From: Roseateles_B flavus
Lineage (GTDB): Bacteria > Pseudomonadota > Gammaproteobacteria > Burkholderiales > Burkholderiaceae_C
Direction of reading: 5' to 3'
DNA: 64,000 bases
Assembly (NCBI RefSeq): GCF_039872765.1
Contig: NZ_JBDPZC010000006.1
Location: forward strand, 186,001-250,000
Positions within the stretch are counted from its first letter, which is position 1; each line of letters starts with the position of its first letter. Shown piece after piece: positions 36,739 through 45,488 of this stretch. The position numbers and the translations under genes were made by a program. The notes below the pieces were generated by a model. That model saw only the letters and a program-made list of their open reading frames with translations. It was not told the DNA's origin and searched no databases.

Positions 36739-38055
36739 ATGCTGTACCAGCTTTACGAAACCCAACGCGCCCTGATGAGCCCGTTCTCGGAGTTCGCCAG
36801 CGCCGCCGCCAAGCTCTACAGCCATCCGCTGTCGCCCTTCGCACATTCGCCCATGGCCGCCCGCTTCTCGGCCGGCCTGGACCTGATGCACCGCCTGGCC
36901 AAGGACTATGAGAAGCCCGAGTTCGACATCCGCGGCGTGGACGTCGACGGCGTCGAGGTCGCCGTGCAGGAGCTGGTCCCGCTGGAGAAGCCCTTCTGCC
37001 GCCTGCTGCGCTTCAAGCGCTACACCGACGACCTGACCGTCCTGGCCAAGATGAAGACCCAGCCGACGGTGCTAGTGGTCGCTCCCCTGTCCGGCCACCA
37101 CAGCACCCTGCTGCGTGACACGGTGAAGTCCCTGCTGCGCGACCACAAGGTCTACATCACCGACTGGACCGACGCCCGCATGGTCTCGCTGGAGGAAGGC
37201 CCCTTCCACCTGGACGACTACGTGAACTACGTGCAGGAATTCATCCGCCACGTGGGCGCCGACCAGGCCCATGTGATCTCGGTCTGCCAGCCCACCGTGC
37301 CCGTGCTGGCCGCCATCTCGCTGATGGCCTCGCGCGGGGAACCCACGCCCCGTTCCATGACCATGATGGGAGGCCCCATCGACGCTCGCAAGAGCCCGAC
37401 CGCCGTCAACAACCTGGCCATGAACAAGAGCCACAGCTGGTTCGAGAACAACGTCATCTACCGCGTGCCGCCCAACTTCCCCGGCGCCGGCCGCGCGGTC
37501 TATCCGGGCTTCCTGCAGCACACCGGCTTCGTGGCCATGAACCCGGACCGCCACCTGAGCTCGCACTACGACTACTTCCTGGACCTGGTGCGCGGCGACG
37601 ACGACAGCGCCGAGGCCCATCGCAAGTTCTACGACGAGTACAACGCCGTGCTGGACATGCCCGCCGAGTACTACCTGGACACCATCAAGACCGTGTTCCA
37701 GGATTTCGCACTGGTCAATGGCACCTGGAAGGTCGGCGATGATCTGGTGCGCCCGCAGGACATCAGCGGCACCGCGCTGCTGACCGTGGAAGGCGAGCTG
37801 GACGACATCTCCGGCGCCGGCCAGACCCGCGCGGCCCACGAGCTGTGCAGCGGCATTCCCGCCAGCCACCAGTACCACTACGATGCCATCGGCGCCGGCC
37901 ACTACGGCATCTTCTCGGGCCGCCGCTGGCGTGAGATGGTCTATCCGGAAGTGCGCAGCTTCATTGCGAAGTACGATGCAGCCCCGCTGACGGCCTCCGC
38001 CGCGACGAGCAGCAAGCGCCCCGCCGCCCGTTCGCGCAGCAAGGCCACGACCTGA
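36739..38055 (+). CDS. phaZ: Intracellular polyhydroxybutyrate depolymerase
   Basis: Cleaves stored PHB granules in the cytoplasm. 438 residues from ATG 36739 with GGAAGGGG ahead. The alpha/beta-hydrolase nucleophile elbow reads SVCQPTVPVL: a cysteine replaces the usual serine, which is the hallmark of the PhaZa1 type of Cupriavidus necator. The acid (VEGELDDISG) and His (GAGHYGIFSGRRW) of the triad follow. No secretion signal. The Lys/Arg/Ser-rich tail (last 25 residues) could help granule or DNA contact. Shows that the organism probably makes PHB, although no synthase gene is in the window. Confidence 0.92.
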   Translation: MLYQLYETQRALMSPFSEFASAAAKLYSHPLSPFAHSPMAARFSAGLDLMHRLAKDYEKPEFDIRGVDVDGVEVAVQELVPLEKPFCRLLRFKRYTDDLTVLAKMKTQPTVLVVAPLSGHHSTLLRDTVKSLLRDHKVYITDWTDARMVSLEEGPFHLDDYVNYVQEFIRHVGADQAHVISVCQPTVPVLAAISLMASRGEPTPRSMTMMGGPIDARKSPTAVNNLAMNKSHSWFENNVIYRVPPNFPGAGRAVYPGFLQHTGFVAMNPDRHLSSHYDYFLDLVRGDDDSAEAHRKFYDEYNAVLDMPAEYYLDTIKTVFQDFALVNGTWKVGDDLVRPQDISGTALLTVEGELDDISGAGQTRAAHELCSGIPASHQYHYDAIGAGHYGIFSGRRWREMVYPEVRSFIAKYDAAPLTASAATSSKRPAARSRSKATT

Positions 38056-38074
38056 CGCCGCCTCACTTCCGACC

Positions 38075-38749
38075 TTGACCGCCGCACCTGCCACGACCGC
38101 CGCACTGATCGAGCAACTCGACCAAGCCCTGCCCCAGACGCAATGCACGCGCTGCGGCTACCCGGACTGCCGCGCCTATGCCGAGGCCATCGCCGCCGGC
38201 GAGGCCGGCATCAACCAATGCCCGCCCGGCGGCGCCGAGGGCATCGCCCGCCTGGCCCGCATCACCGGCCGTCCCGCCCTGCCCCTGAGTGCTGAGCATG
38301 GTGTGGAAGGGCCGCGCAAGCTGGCCGTGATCGACGAAGCCTGGTGCATCGGCTGCACCCTGTGCATCAAGGCCTGCCCGGCCGACTGCATCGCCGGCGC
38401 GCCCAAGCTGATGCACACCATCGTGGCCGAGCAATGCACGGGTTGCGAGCTGTGCGTGCCGGCCTGCCCGGTGGACTGCATCTCGCTGGTCGAGGTGACG
38501 CCCGGCCTCAGCGGCTGGGCGGCCTGGAGTGAGACGCAGGCCCGGGAGGCGCGCGAGCGCTACCGCTTCAAGCAGTTCCGCGAGCAGCGTGAGGCGGACG
38601 AGAACGCTCAGCGCCTGGCGGAGAAGGCCCAGCACAAGCTGGCCCACCTGGCCGAGCTCACCAAACCGGCCGACGACGCGGAACTGCAGCGCAAGCGCTC
38701 GGTGATCGAGGCCGCACTGGCGCGAGCCCGGGCCAAGCGCGGCGACTGA
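38075..38749 (+). CDS. RnfB-like soluble ferredoxin protein
   Basis: 224 residues. The N-terminal RnfB/Fe-S domain has CTRCGYPDCRAYAEAI plus a later cysteine (NQCPPGG), then two [4Fe-4S] ferredoxin motifs (CIGCTLCIKACPADC; CTGCELCVPACPVDC) and a long charged helical tail. It lacks the N-terminal membrane helix of true RnfB and no other rnf genes are near. The start is TTG 38075, 20 bp after phaZ; no ATG is available at the right place. In many Burkholderiales this gene is next to nth; here a foreign-looking cassette lies between them. Confidence 0.85.
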   Translation: MTAAPATTAALIEQLDQALPQTQCTRCGYPDCRAYAEAIAAGEAGINQCPPGGAEGIARLARITGRPALPLSAEHGVEGPRKLAVIDEAWCIGCTLCIKACPADCIAGAPKLMHTIVAEQCTGCELCVPACPVDCISLVEVTPGLSGWAAWSETQAREARERYRFKQFREQREADENAQRLAEKAQHKLAHLAELTKPADDAELQRKRSVIEAALARARAKRGD

Positions 38750-38775
38750 ACGCCTCGCGCGGCACGCTGAGGCCG

Positions 38776-39588
38776 TCAATCCGCGCGGGCGACGTCCCAG
38801 TCCCGGCAGCGCCCCGGCTGGATGCCCAGGGCCTGCAGCAGCGCCCTGCCCTGGCCGCCTGCGAGCACAGCATGCTCCTTCACCCGGGCGCCGCGGATGC
38901 CATCCGCCCGCGTTTCCGTCGCCCCCGCACGGCCGGGATGGCACATCATCAAGCCGCCGTCCGGCAGGAAGTCCAGCCACCACTTCAGCAGGGCCGCGAA
39001 ATCGGCCGCGGGCTGGAATTCGTAGACGCCAGCGAAATCCCGGTTGACCCGCAACCCTTCGGCCCGGGCGCCGGCTGCCAGCGCACGGGCGCCCAGCGCA
39101 CCAATGATGGCCGCCTTGGCCCCCCGCCACTGCCGAGAGCGCGTGATGCGCAGTGCGCAGGCATGACCGTAGCGCGCGCACAGGACCTGCAGCAGCGCGT
39201 CCCGGATGCCGGGCAGCTGGTGCAGGTGCTGGTGCCCGTCGACATAGTCCGGCGCCCGGCCCAGGCGCTTCTCGAAGGCGTCCAGCTGCGCCTCGATCCA
39301 CGGCCGCGCCAGGGAGACGGGCACGGCGCCTCGGTAGGCGGCGACGATCCAGCCATTGAGGCTGCGCGCCGCGTAGTGGGCGAACTCGTTGAGATCCAGG
39401 TGCAGGCCCAGGTCGGCCAGACCCTCTCGCTCTTTCAGCGCCGGGGCCCAATGCGGCCAGGCCGGCGAAAGCACCATGCAGCTGGTGGCACTGACCACGC
39501 CCGCGTCGATGGTGTCCAGGATGCCCTGGCTGATGGCCCGGTCAAAGCCATAGTCATCCGCGCAGATCTGAATGCGGCGCAGGCTCAC
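38776..39588 (-). CDS. YdjC/ChbG-family deacetylase (NaxD/LgmC-like)
   Basis: Carbohydrate deacetylase fold, 270 residues. Metal and catalytic motifs: ICADDYGFD at the N-terminus, DLGLHLDLNE, VDGHQHLHQLPG and MCHPG. Known YdjC members deacetylate chitooligosaccharides (ChbG), hopanoid precursors (HpnK) or, in Francisella and Bordetella, the undecaprenyl-phosphate-linked N-acetylhexosamine used to modify lipid A (NaxD/LgmC). Its start overlaps the GtrA gene stop by 4 bp and it closes a four-gene unit with ArnT-like, GT2 and GtrA genes, which favours the last role. Confidence 0.85.
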   Translation of the reverse strand: MSLRRIQICADDYGFDRAISQGILDTIDAGVVSATSCMVLSPAWPHWAPALKEREGLADLGLHLDLNEFAHYAARSLNGWIVAAYRGAVPVSLARPWIEAQLDAFEKRLGRAPDYVDGHQHLHQLPGIRDALLQVLCARYGHACALRITRSRQWRGAKAAIIGALGARALAAGARAEGLRVNRDFAGVYEFQPAADFAALLKWWLDFLPDGGLMMCHPGRAGATETRADGIRGARVKEHAVLAGGQGRALLQALGIQPGRCRDWDVARAD

Positions 39589-39971
39589 GACGACGCTCCG
39601 TCACGTTGCCTGAAGGCCCAATGCCGGCCCAGCCACCAGGTCATGGCCGCCACGGCCAGCAGCACGATGAACAGTGCCAGCCGGTACTCCACGCCCGCCT
39701 GCAGCAGCAGGGCATAGAGCAGCTCATTGCAGGCAAAGCCCAGCAGCGCCACGCCGAAGAAGCGCGGCAGCGCGTCGCGCCCCCTGGCCTGCTGTGCGGC
39801 AAAGGTCAGGCGGTGGTGACCAACGAAGCTGACGCCGAAGGCCAGCAGGAAGCCCAGCACATTGGCCCCCAGCGCCGGCCACTGCCAAGCCCCGACCAGC
39901 AGCCAGACCACGCAGAAATGCACGGCCGCCGCACTGGCGCCCACGGCGCCGAACCACAGCAGGGACTTCAC
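39585..39971 (-). CDS. GtrA-family flippase-like membrane protein
   Basis: 128 residues, four membrane helices (SLLWFGAVGASAAAVHFCVVW; LGANVLGFLLAFGVSFVG; FFGVALLGFACNELLYALLL; LALFIVLLAVAAMTWWLG in pieces) with the GtrA-type HHRLTF loop and C-terminal WAFR. GtrA proteins are thought to flip polyprenyl-phosphate sugars. Start is GTG 39971, overlapping the GT2 stop (GTGA); upstream sequence in frame is non-homologous. Confidence 0.85.
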   Translation of the reverse strand: MKSLLWFGAVGASAAAVHFCVVWLLVGAWQWPALGANVLGFLLAFGVSFVGHHRLTFAAQQARGRDALPRFFGVALLGFACNELLYALLLQAGVEYRLALFIVLLAVAAMTWWLGRHWAFRQRDGASS

Positions 39972-40999
39972 GCGCGGGGCTCCGTACCGGCATCCGACGC
40001 CCGCTTCAGCGAGGGGGTCAGGTCTTGCGTCACATACAGCGGGCGGCGCTTGACCTCGTCGAAGACCCGGCCCAGATACTCCGCGATGATGCCCAGGCAC
40101 AGCAGCTGCACGCCGGCCAGAAAGGTGATGGAAGCTGCCAGCGTGGCGAAGCCGGAGATCTCGTTGCCGAGGAAGACCTTCTCGAACACGATCCAGAAGC
40201 CGAACACCACCGAGATCAGGGACACCATGATGCCCAGGGCGGACACCACCCGCAGCGGCACCTTGGAAAATGCCGTGATGCCCGTCACCGCCAGCTGGAG
40301 CAGGCGCATGAAGTTGAAGCTGGTCTCGCCATGGGCGCGGGCGTCGGGCACGAACTCGATGCCCGTCGCGGGGAAGCCCACCCAGGCAAACAGGCCCTTC
40401 ATGTAGCGCGCCCGCTCGGGCAACTGCCGCAGGGCCAGCACGACGGCACGATCCAGCAGGCGGAAGTCGCCGGCGTCGGCGGGCAGCTCGAAGCGCGAGC
40501 CCTTCTGCATCAGCCAGTAGAAGGTGCGGGTGTAGAGGCGCCGTGCGGGCGACTGCGACTCGCGCCGTCCCCGTTGCACGCCATAGACCACGTCATAGCC
40601 TTCGCGCCAGCGGTCCAGCATCTGGAGTGCACAGCTGATGGGGTGCTGGCCGTCTGAATCCATGCTGATCACCACCTCGCCCTCGACGGCATCCAGGCCG
40701 GCCGTCAGCGCCGCCTCCTTGCCGAAATTCCGGGACAGGCGCAGCAGACGCACCGGCAGGCCCTGGCGGATCAGGCCCTGCACGACCATCACTGTGTCGT
40801 CGCGACTGCCGTCATCGATGACCATCAGCTCCAGCGCATCGGCATGGGGCGCCAGCTCTTCGACCAGCTTGGGCAACAGCCACGACAGATTGCGCGCCTC
40901 GTTGAAAGCCGGCATCACCACCGACAGCAGCCGCGGCCGGCCGCGGGCCGGCAGCTGCGTGAGGGAATGAGGCTGGGTGGAGTTCTCAGGGAGCGACAT
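39968..40999 (-). CDS. Family 2 glycosyltransferase, polyprenyl-phosphate type (GtrB/ArnC/LgmA-like)
   Basis: 343 residues from ATG 40999 (MSLPENSTQPHSL). GT-A domain with SVVMPAFNEARNL, MVIDDGSRDDT and the metal-binding DSDGQHP, followed by two C-terminal membrane helices (VVSALGIMVSLISVVFGFWIV; FLAGVQLLCLGIIAEYLGRV), the DPM1/ArnC/GtrB layout. Predicted to charge undecaprenyl phosphate with a (N-acetyl)hexosamine or glucose on the cytoplasmic face. Its start overlaps the ArnT-like gene by 14 bp. Confidence 0.9.
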   Translation of the reverse strand: MSLPENSTQPHSLTQLPARGRPRLLSVVMPAFNEARNLSWLLPKLVEELAPHADALELMVIDDGSRDDTVMVVQGLIRQGLPVRLLRLSRNFGKEAALTAGLDAVEGEVVISMDSDGQHPISCALQMLDRWREGYDVVYGVQRGRRESQSPARRLYTRTFYWLMQKGSRFELPADAGDFRLLDRAVVLALRQLPERARYMKGLFAWVGFPATGIEFVPDARAHGETSFNFMRLLQLAVTGITAFSKVPLRVVSALGIMVSLISVVFGFWIVFEKVFLGNEISGFATLAASITFLAGVQLLCLGIIAEYLGRVFDEVKRRPLYVTQDLTPSLKRASDAGTEPRA

Positions 41000-42437
41000 A
41001 AAGGCACAGATGCTTGTTGCAGGCCAGCGCTTCGCCATGCGGGCGCTGGGTGTCCCGGTCCAGGACCTGGTAGCGCACGACCGCACGCGGCGGCGGCGCG
41101 TAGAGACGGCCCGCACTGTAGAAGAAGGCCGAGTGGTCCGGCTTGCTGGCGTACTGGAGCCCGCAGGCGGCCGTCCAGGCCTGCGCGCCGCAGGCCTTCT
41201 CGTAGGCATGGATCAGCTCACGGTCCGAAGCGCGCAGCGACTCCTTGGGGCCGAGCCACAGAAAGCCCATGGCCGTCAGGAGCAGGACCACGACGCCCGT
41301 GCCCCAGTGGCGCGCCGTGCCGAGCTTCGCGGCATCGAACTGGGCGAGCCACAGCAGCACCACGCCGGGCAAGGCCGTGACCGCATAGGTGGGGATGATG
41401 TTGCGGGCCGCGCTGAACAGCAGCAGCGGTGCCGCCGTGATGCACAGCGCGTAGGCCCACAACTCGCGGCCGAGGCGTTCGGGCGCGGGCGTCGTCCGCG
41501 CCCGACGGCCGCCCAGCCAGGCGGCCAGGCCGTGCAGCACCCAGGGCAGGGCCGAGATCAGCACGAACAGCCAGATCATGCCGATGGGCTGGGCATGGGC
41601 GAAGCCGTAGCGGTCTCCCTTCCAGCCGGGCTGCAGGAATCGCATCACGTGCTCGCCCAGCAGGAAGTACTGCAGGAAGCCGGGCGTCCGCTGCTCGGCC
41701 CAGACATACCAGGGCACGGCCAGGCCCAGCCAGATCAGCCAGGCCAAAGGGTCCCTGACGATGCGGCTGACCGCGCCCCAGTGCCGACGCCACAGTGCAT
41801 GGAGCACGGGCGGCAGCAGGGCCAGCACACCCGCGGCCGGGCCCTTGGTCAGCAGGGCCAGGCCCAGGCCGAGGGCCAGCACGCGGCCGGCACGGCGGAC
41901 GGAGGCGGCGTCTGGTGCCGTGAGCGAGCGCCACCAGGCGGCCTGCACCAGCAGCACGGTGGCCATCAGCGTGGCATCCGTCATCACGGCGCCGGCGCAG
42001 ATGAAATACATGGGGCACAGCATCAGCGCTGCCAGGGCGGCCGCCCGCTGCACCGGCGCCAGACTGGGTCGCAGCATCCAGTCCAGGCTCCAGAGGCCCA
42101 GCAGCGCCCAGCCCAGCGCCGCCAGCCGGCCCGACCACTCATTGACGCCGAAGAGCTCCATCAGCAGGGCCTGGCTCCAGGTGGACAGCGGCGGCTTGGC
42201 CCAGAAGACTTCGGTGGGCGTCACATGCGGGCTGACCCAGTCGCCCAGTTGCACCATGAGCCTTGCGATCTCGGCATAGCGAGCCTCGGTATGGTCGGTG
42301 AGGGCCATCAGGGGCAGGCTCAGCAGGCGCAGCAGCACGGCTGCCAGAAGCAGGTAGAGCCAGGGGCGTGCGCTGGGGGCGCTTCGCAGCGGGCTGGCGG
42401 AGGGGGTCTGTGAAGCGTTGATCGAGGCGGAACTCAT
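40986..42437 (-). CDS. ArnT-like membrane glycosyltransferase (lipid A amino-sugar transferase type)
   Basis: 483 residues with about 11-12 membrane helices and a periplasmic C-terminal domain. The ArnT/PMT signature in the first periplasmic loop reads DHTEARYAEIARLM then GDWVSPHVTPTEVFWAKPPLSTW. Start ATG 42437 (MSSASINASQTPS). ArnT, FlmK and LgmB transfer an amino sugar from undecaprenyl phosphate to lipid A phosphates, giving resistance to cationic peptides. First gene of the overlapping cassette, divergent from nth. Confidence 0.87.
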   Translation of the reverse strand: MSSASINASQTPSASPLRSAPSARPWLYLLLAAVLLRLLSLPLMALTDHTEARYAEIARLMVQLGDWVSPHVTPTEVFWAKPPLSTWSQALLMELFGVNEWSGRLAALGWALLGLWSLDWMLRPSLAPVQRAAALAALMLCPMYFICAGAVMTDATLMATVLLVQAAWWRSLTAPDAASVRRAGRVLALGLGLALLTKGPAAGVLALLPPVLHALWRRHWGAVSRIVRDPLAWLIWLGLAVPWYVWAEQRTPGFLQYFLLGEHVMRFLQPGWKGDRYGFAHAQPIGMIWLFVLISALPWVLHGLAAWLGGRRARTTPAPERLGRELWAYALCITAAPLLLFSAARNIIPTYAVTALPGVVLLWLAQFDAAKLGTARHWGTGVVVLLLTAMGFLWLGPKESLRASDRELIHAYEKACGAQAWTAACGLQYASKPDHSAFFYSAGRLYAPPPRAVVRYQVLDRDTQRPHGEALACNKHLCLYVAP

Positions 42438-42543
42438 GCAGCGGTGGAGTGGCGTGGCGTCACGGGGCGGCGTGTGGCGAAGGCGTGGCGCATTCTCGCC
42501 GAGCCGGCCGGGTTCGGGCCCCCGTTTGAACCACAATCACGCC

Positions 42544-43176
42544 ATGAATGACGCCCAAGTCCTGCACTTCTTCCAGACCCTGCGCACGGCCAACCCTTCG
42601 CCCCAGACCGAGCTGGAGTACAGCAGCGTCTTCGAGTGCCTGGCAGCCGTGCTGCTGTCGGCCCAGGCCACCGACGTGGGTGTCAACAAGGCCACCCGCA
42701 AGCTGTTCGCCCGGGCCAATACGCCCGCCAAGATCCTGGCCCTGGGCGAGGAAGGCCTGGCCGATGCCATCAAGACCATCGGCCTGTACCGCAACAAGGC
42801 GCGGAACCTCCTGAGCACCTGCCGCATCCTCGTAGAGCAGCACGGCGGCCAGGTGCCGCGCAGCCGGGAGGCCCTGGAGGCCCTGCCGGGCGTGGGCCGC
42901 AAGACGGCCAATGTGGTGCTCAACGTGGCCTTCGGCGAGCCGACGATGGCGGTGGACACGCATATCTTCCGCGTCAGCAACCGCACCGGCCTGGCACCGG
43001 GCAAGACGCCGCTGGCGGTCGAGCAGGGCCTGCTGAGACGGGTGCCGGCGGAGTTCATGGTCGACGCCCACCACTGGCTGATCCTGCACGGCCGCTACGT
43101 CTGCCAGGCGCGGCGCCCGATGTGTGAGCGCTGCAGCGTGCGCGTGGATTGCGACCTGGGCCGCAGCCTGCCCTGA
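42544..43176 (+). CDS. nth: Endonuclease III
   Basis: Bifunctional DNA glycosylase/AP lyase removing oxidised pyrimidines. 210 residues. Helix-hairpin-helix LEALPGVGRKTANVVLN with the catalytic Lys, catalytic Asp in MAVDTHIFRVSNR and the [4Fe-4S] loop C-x6-C-x2-C-x5-C (CQARRPMCERCSVRVDC). Full length. Confidence 0.97.
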   Translation: MNDAQVLHFFQTLRTANPSPQTELEYSSVFECLAAVLLSAQATDVGVNKATRKLFARANTPAKILALGEEGLADAIKTIGLYRNKARNLLSTCRILVEQHGGQVPRSREALEALPGVGRKTANVVLNVAFGEPTMAVDTHIFRVSNRTGLAPGKTPLAVEQGLLRRVPAEFMVDAHHWLILHGRYVCQARRPMCERCSVRVDCDLGRSLP

Positions 43177-43234
43177 CCACCGCCCGCCCCTACAATGCCG
43201 CATCACCAGTAGGCGAGATTCGTCACAGCCAGCC

Positions 43235-43444
43235 ATGCCAAGCATCACCGACCTAGTCGACCGGGTGGAGAGGCTCCTCCTGCGTCACGACGAGCTGACC
43301 CGCACCAACGCCCTGCTCGAGGAGCAGGTCCGCGCCCTGACCCAGGAGCGCGACGGCATGCGCTCCCGCCTCAACGCCGCCAGGGCCCGCATCGACGCCC
43401 TGCTGGATCGCCTGCCGCTGGAATCGGAGAAGAACGCGCCATGA
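43235..43444 (+). CDS. ZapB-like coiled-coil protein (TIGR02449 type)
   Basis: A 69-residue coiled coil from ATG 43235 (MPSITDLVDRVERLLLRHD) with heptad-like spacing of Leu and Val and no other motif. Its position directly before zapA with 4-bp overlap and its length match the small division-related coiled coil that precedes zapA in many gamma- and betaproteobacteria. A TACAAT -10-like box stands at 43191-43196. Confidence 0.75.
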   Translation: MPSITDLVDRVERLLLRHDELTRTNALLEEQVRALTQERDGMRSRLNAARARIDALLDRLPLESEKNAP

Positions 43445-43758
43445 AGCAGATGGAAGTGACCATCATGGGCCAGAGCTATCTGCTGGGGTGCCCGGAAGGC
43501 GGCGAGGCCGCGCTGAGCAAGGCGGTGGCGCAGGTCGACCGCGAGATGTGCGGTATCCGTGACGCCGGCCGGATCAAGGCGCGCGAGCGCATCGCCGTGC
43601 TCGCCGCGCTGAACCTGGCCTACCAGCTCGCCGAGCAGCCCTCGGCCCGTGCCGGCGCGTCGTCGGCCCCGGCCAGTCCGGAAGGCGCCCTACCTGATCT
43701 CGACGGGCTCATCAAACGTCTCGACGAAGCCCTTGCCCAGGATGGGCAACTGCTCTGA
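43441..43758 (+). CDS. zapA: Cell division protein ZapA
   Basis: Cytoplasmic FtsZ-bundling protein, 105 residues. N-terminal MEVTIMGQSYLLGCPEGGE is the ZapA beta-hairpin; RIKARERIAVLAALNLAYQL is the long helix. Overlaps the ZapB-like gene and is followed by 6S RNA, the conserved order. Confidence 0.92.
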   Translation: MKQMEVTIMGQSYLLGCPEGGEAALSKAVAQVDREMCGIRDAGRIKARERIAVLAALNLAYQLAEQPSARAGASSAPASPEGALPDLDGLIKRLDEALAQDGQLL

Positions 43759-43776
43759 ACAAGGCCGGCGAGGCCC

Positions 43777-43782
43777 TAGAAT
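43777..43782 (+). promoter_or_regulatory. -10 element of the 6S RNA promoter
   Basis: TAGAAT, 6 bp before the predicted 5' end of 6S RNA; the -35 (around TCTGAA) is weak. Confidence 0.55.
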
Positions 43783-43788
43783 GGGCTC

Positions 43789-43966
43789 GTCCGTTGCGTT
43801 CGCGTGAGTCTTATATTTCCTTGAACCGATGCTCTTTGAGCATGGGCTTGGAACATCGCCTGGCTGGTGTGATCGTCTCGCGTCAGATGAACCCGAAGCC
43901 TTGCTGACCTCGCCCACCTGAATCCCCTGGGTTCAGGAATGCGGCTCACGGCTCGCGGCGGACACC
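43789..43966 (+). ncRNA. ssrS: 6S RNA
   Basis: Regulatory RNA that mimics an open promoter and sequesters sigma-70 RNA polymerase in stationary phase. The terminal stem pairs GTCCGTTGCG (43789-43798) with CGCGGCGGAC (43954-43963) with two G-U steps. The 3' arm contains the characteristic CACCTGAATCCCCTGGGTTC then AGG, closely like the enteric 6S 3' hairpin region, and the 5' arm TTGAACCGATGCTC with a matching hairpin around GAGCATGGGCTTGGAAC. Placed directly behind zapA as in most proteobacteria. Ends are set by the stem and may be off by a few nt. Confidence 0.85.
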
Positions 43967-44082
43967 TTCTTCCCGCCTGCTGCGCCCCTGCCCGGGGTCG
44001 CAGTAGCATCTGCCCGGCCCGCGACCGGCCCGCGCCTCGGCTGGCACGGGCCCCAGGCGCCTCTTGCGCTGAGCCCCTGCCC

Positions 44083-44541
44083 ATGAATTACTGGCTGATG
44101 AAGTCGGAGCCGGACGAGTGCTCCATCGACGACCTGGCCGCCGCGCCGGGCCAGACCGTGCCCTGGATCGGCGTGCGCAACTACCAGGCCCGCAACTTCA
44201 TGCGCGATGCCATGCGGCTGGGAGACGGCGTGCTGTTCTATCACTCCTCCTGCCCGCAACCCGGCATCGCCGGCATCGGCAAGGTGAGCAGCCCGGCCTA
44301 CACGGACGCCAGCCAGTTCGACCCCGACAGCCCCTATTTCGACCCCAAGTCCAAGCCGGAGGCGCCGCGCTGGCTGCATGTCGACGTGGGCTTCGTGCGC
44401 AAGACCCGGCTGCTGGGCCTGACGGAGATGCGCCAGCATGCCAGCCTGGCCAGCATGCGGGTGCTGCAGGCCGGCAACCGGTTGTCCATCACGCCGGTGA
44501 GCCCCGAGGAATGGGAGGCCGTGATGGACCTGCTGGACTAG
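44083..44541 (+). CDS. EVE domain protein
   Basis: PUA-like EVE domain protein, 152 residues, expected to bind modified bases in nucleic acid. Starts MNYWLMKSEPDECSIDDL and shows the family motifs VRNYQARNFMRDAM, GDGVLFYHSSC and GIAGIGKVSSPAYTD. The stop codon TAG lies inside the 6-bp target duplication of the IS481 element that begins 2 bp later, so the reading frame is unharmed. Confidence 0.93.
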   Translation: MNYWLMKSEPDECSIDDLAAAPGQTVPWIGVRNYQARNFMRDAMRLGDGVLFYHSSCPQPGIAGIGKVSSPAYTDASQFDPDSPYFDPKSKPEAPRWLHVDVGFVRKTRLLGLTEMRQHASLASMRVLQAGNRLSITPVSPEEWEAVMDLLD

Positions 44542-45488
44542 ATGTGAAGCGTCAAGAGGTTGTTTCCTGACGAACTGAGCCTGGAGATGGGCGGCAGACC
44601 GCCGATGCCGCTATGCGGACGATGGCAGTTGTAGTGATGCTGCCACTGGGCCAAGGCCTCAGTGCGCTGGGCCGAGTTCTGATACGTCCAGCCATAGGCC
44701 CATTCGCGCAGAGCCGACTGGATGAAGCGCTCGGCCTTGCCATTGGTCTGGGGCCGGTAAGGCTTGGTGAACGAGTGCTTGATGCCGAGCTCCAGGCAGG
44801 CCTGGCGGAACTCGCGTGAGCGGAAGGCCGAGCCGTTGTCGGTGAGCAGCCGTTGCACGCAGACCCCCATCCTGGCGTAGTAGGCCACGGCGGTTCTCAG
44901 GAACAGCACCGCCTGCACCTTCTTCTCGTCCGGATGCATGGCCGTGAAGGCCAGCCGGGCGTGATCGTCGATGGCGACGAACAGCGTCTCCCAGCCCGCG
45001 CCATCCACCGAGTCGCGCCGATTGCCTGTGACACGGTGGCTCGGACGCACGATGCGGCCGAGCTTCTTGGTATCCATGTGCAGCAGCTCGCCTGGCGCCT
45101 CGCGCTCGTAGCGCACGACAGGCTGTGCGGGCTCCAGGTCGCTGAGCTTGGACAGCCCGGCTCGTGCCAGCACGCGGCTGACTGTCGAGGCCGACACGCC
45201 CACGCTGCGTGCGATGTTGGACTGCAGCATGCGCCTGCGTCGCAGTTCAACGATGAGCAGTGCCTTGGCCGGATCGATGCTGCGCGGCGAGTGCGCCGGA
45301 CGCGACGAGGCATCGCCCAGCGCTGCCTCACCGCCGGCCAGATAGCGCCCCAGCCACTTCCTGGCGGTGGGCGCCGTCACGCCTTGGGCAGCGGCAGCTT
45401 CAGGGGCACTGAGAACGCCTGCGGTCATCTGTTTGACCATCTCGATGCGGCGGGCGTACGTAAGTCGGGCATGCTTATGGCTGTTCAT
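44538..45488 (-). CDS. IS481-family transposase
   Basis: 316 residues. N-terminal helix-turn-helix (GVLSAPEAAAAQGVTAPTARKWLGRY in pieces), second HTH (NIARSVGVSASTVSRVLARAGL) and DDE catalytic core: Asp in LHMDTKKLGRI, Asp in LLTDNGSAFRS and Glu in NGKAERFIQSAL. All three acidic residues are present, so the enzyme is probably active. The gene ends within the terminal repeat. Start ATG 45488 is held in a large predicted hairpin. Confidence 0.95.
   Translation of the reverse strand: MNSHKHARLTYARRIEMVKQMTAGVLSAPEAAAAQGVTAPTARKWLGRYLAGGEAALGDASSRPAHSPRSIDPAKALLIVELRRRRMLQSNIARSVGVSASTVSRVLARAGLSKLSDLEPAQPVVRYEREAPGELLHMDTKKLGRIVRPSHRVTGNRRDSVDGAGWETLFVAIDDHARLAFTAMHPDEKKVQAVLFLRTAVAYYARMGVCVQRLLTDNGSAFRSREFRQACLELGIKHSFTKPYRPQTNGKAERFIQSALREWAYGWTYQNSAQRTEALAQWQHHYNCHRPHSGIGGLPPISRLSSSGNNLLTLHI

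Noticed and set aside
38750..38790. Terminator between the RnfB-like gene and the deacetylase gene
   Set aside because: CGCGCGG/CCGCGCG arms are present but the loop is long and there is no T-run; not strong enough to call.
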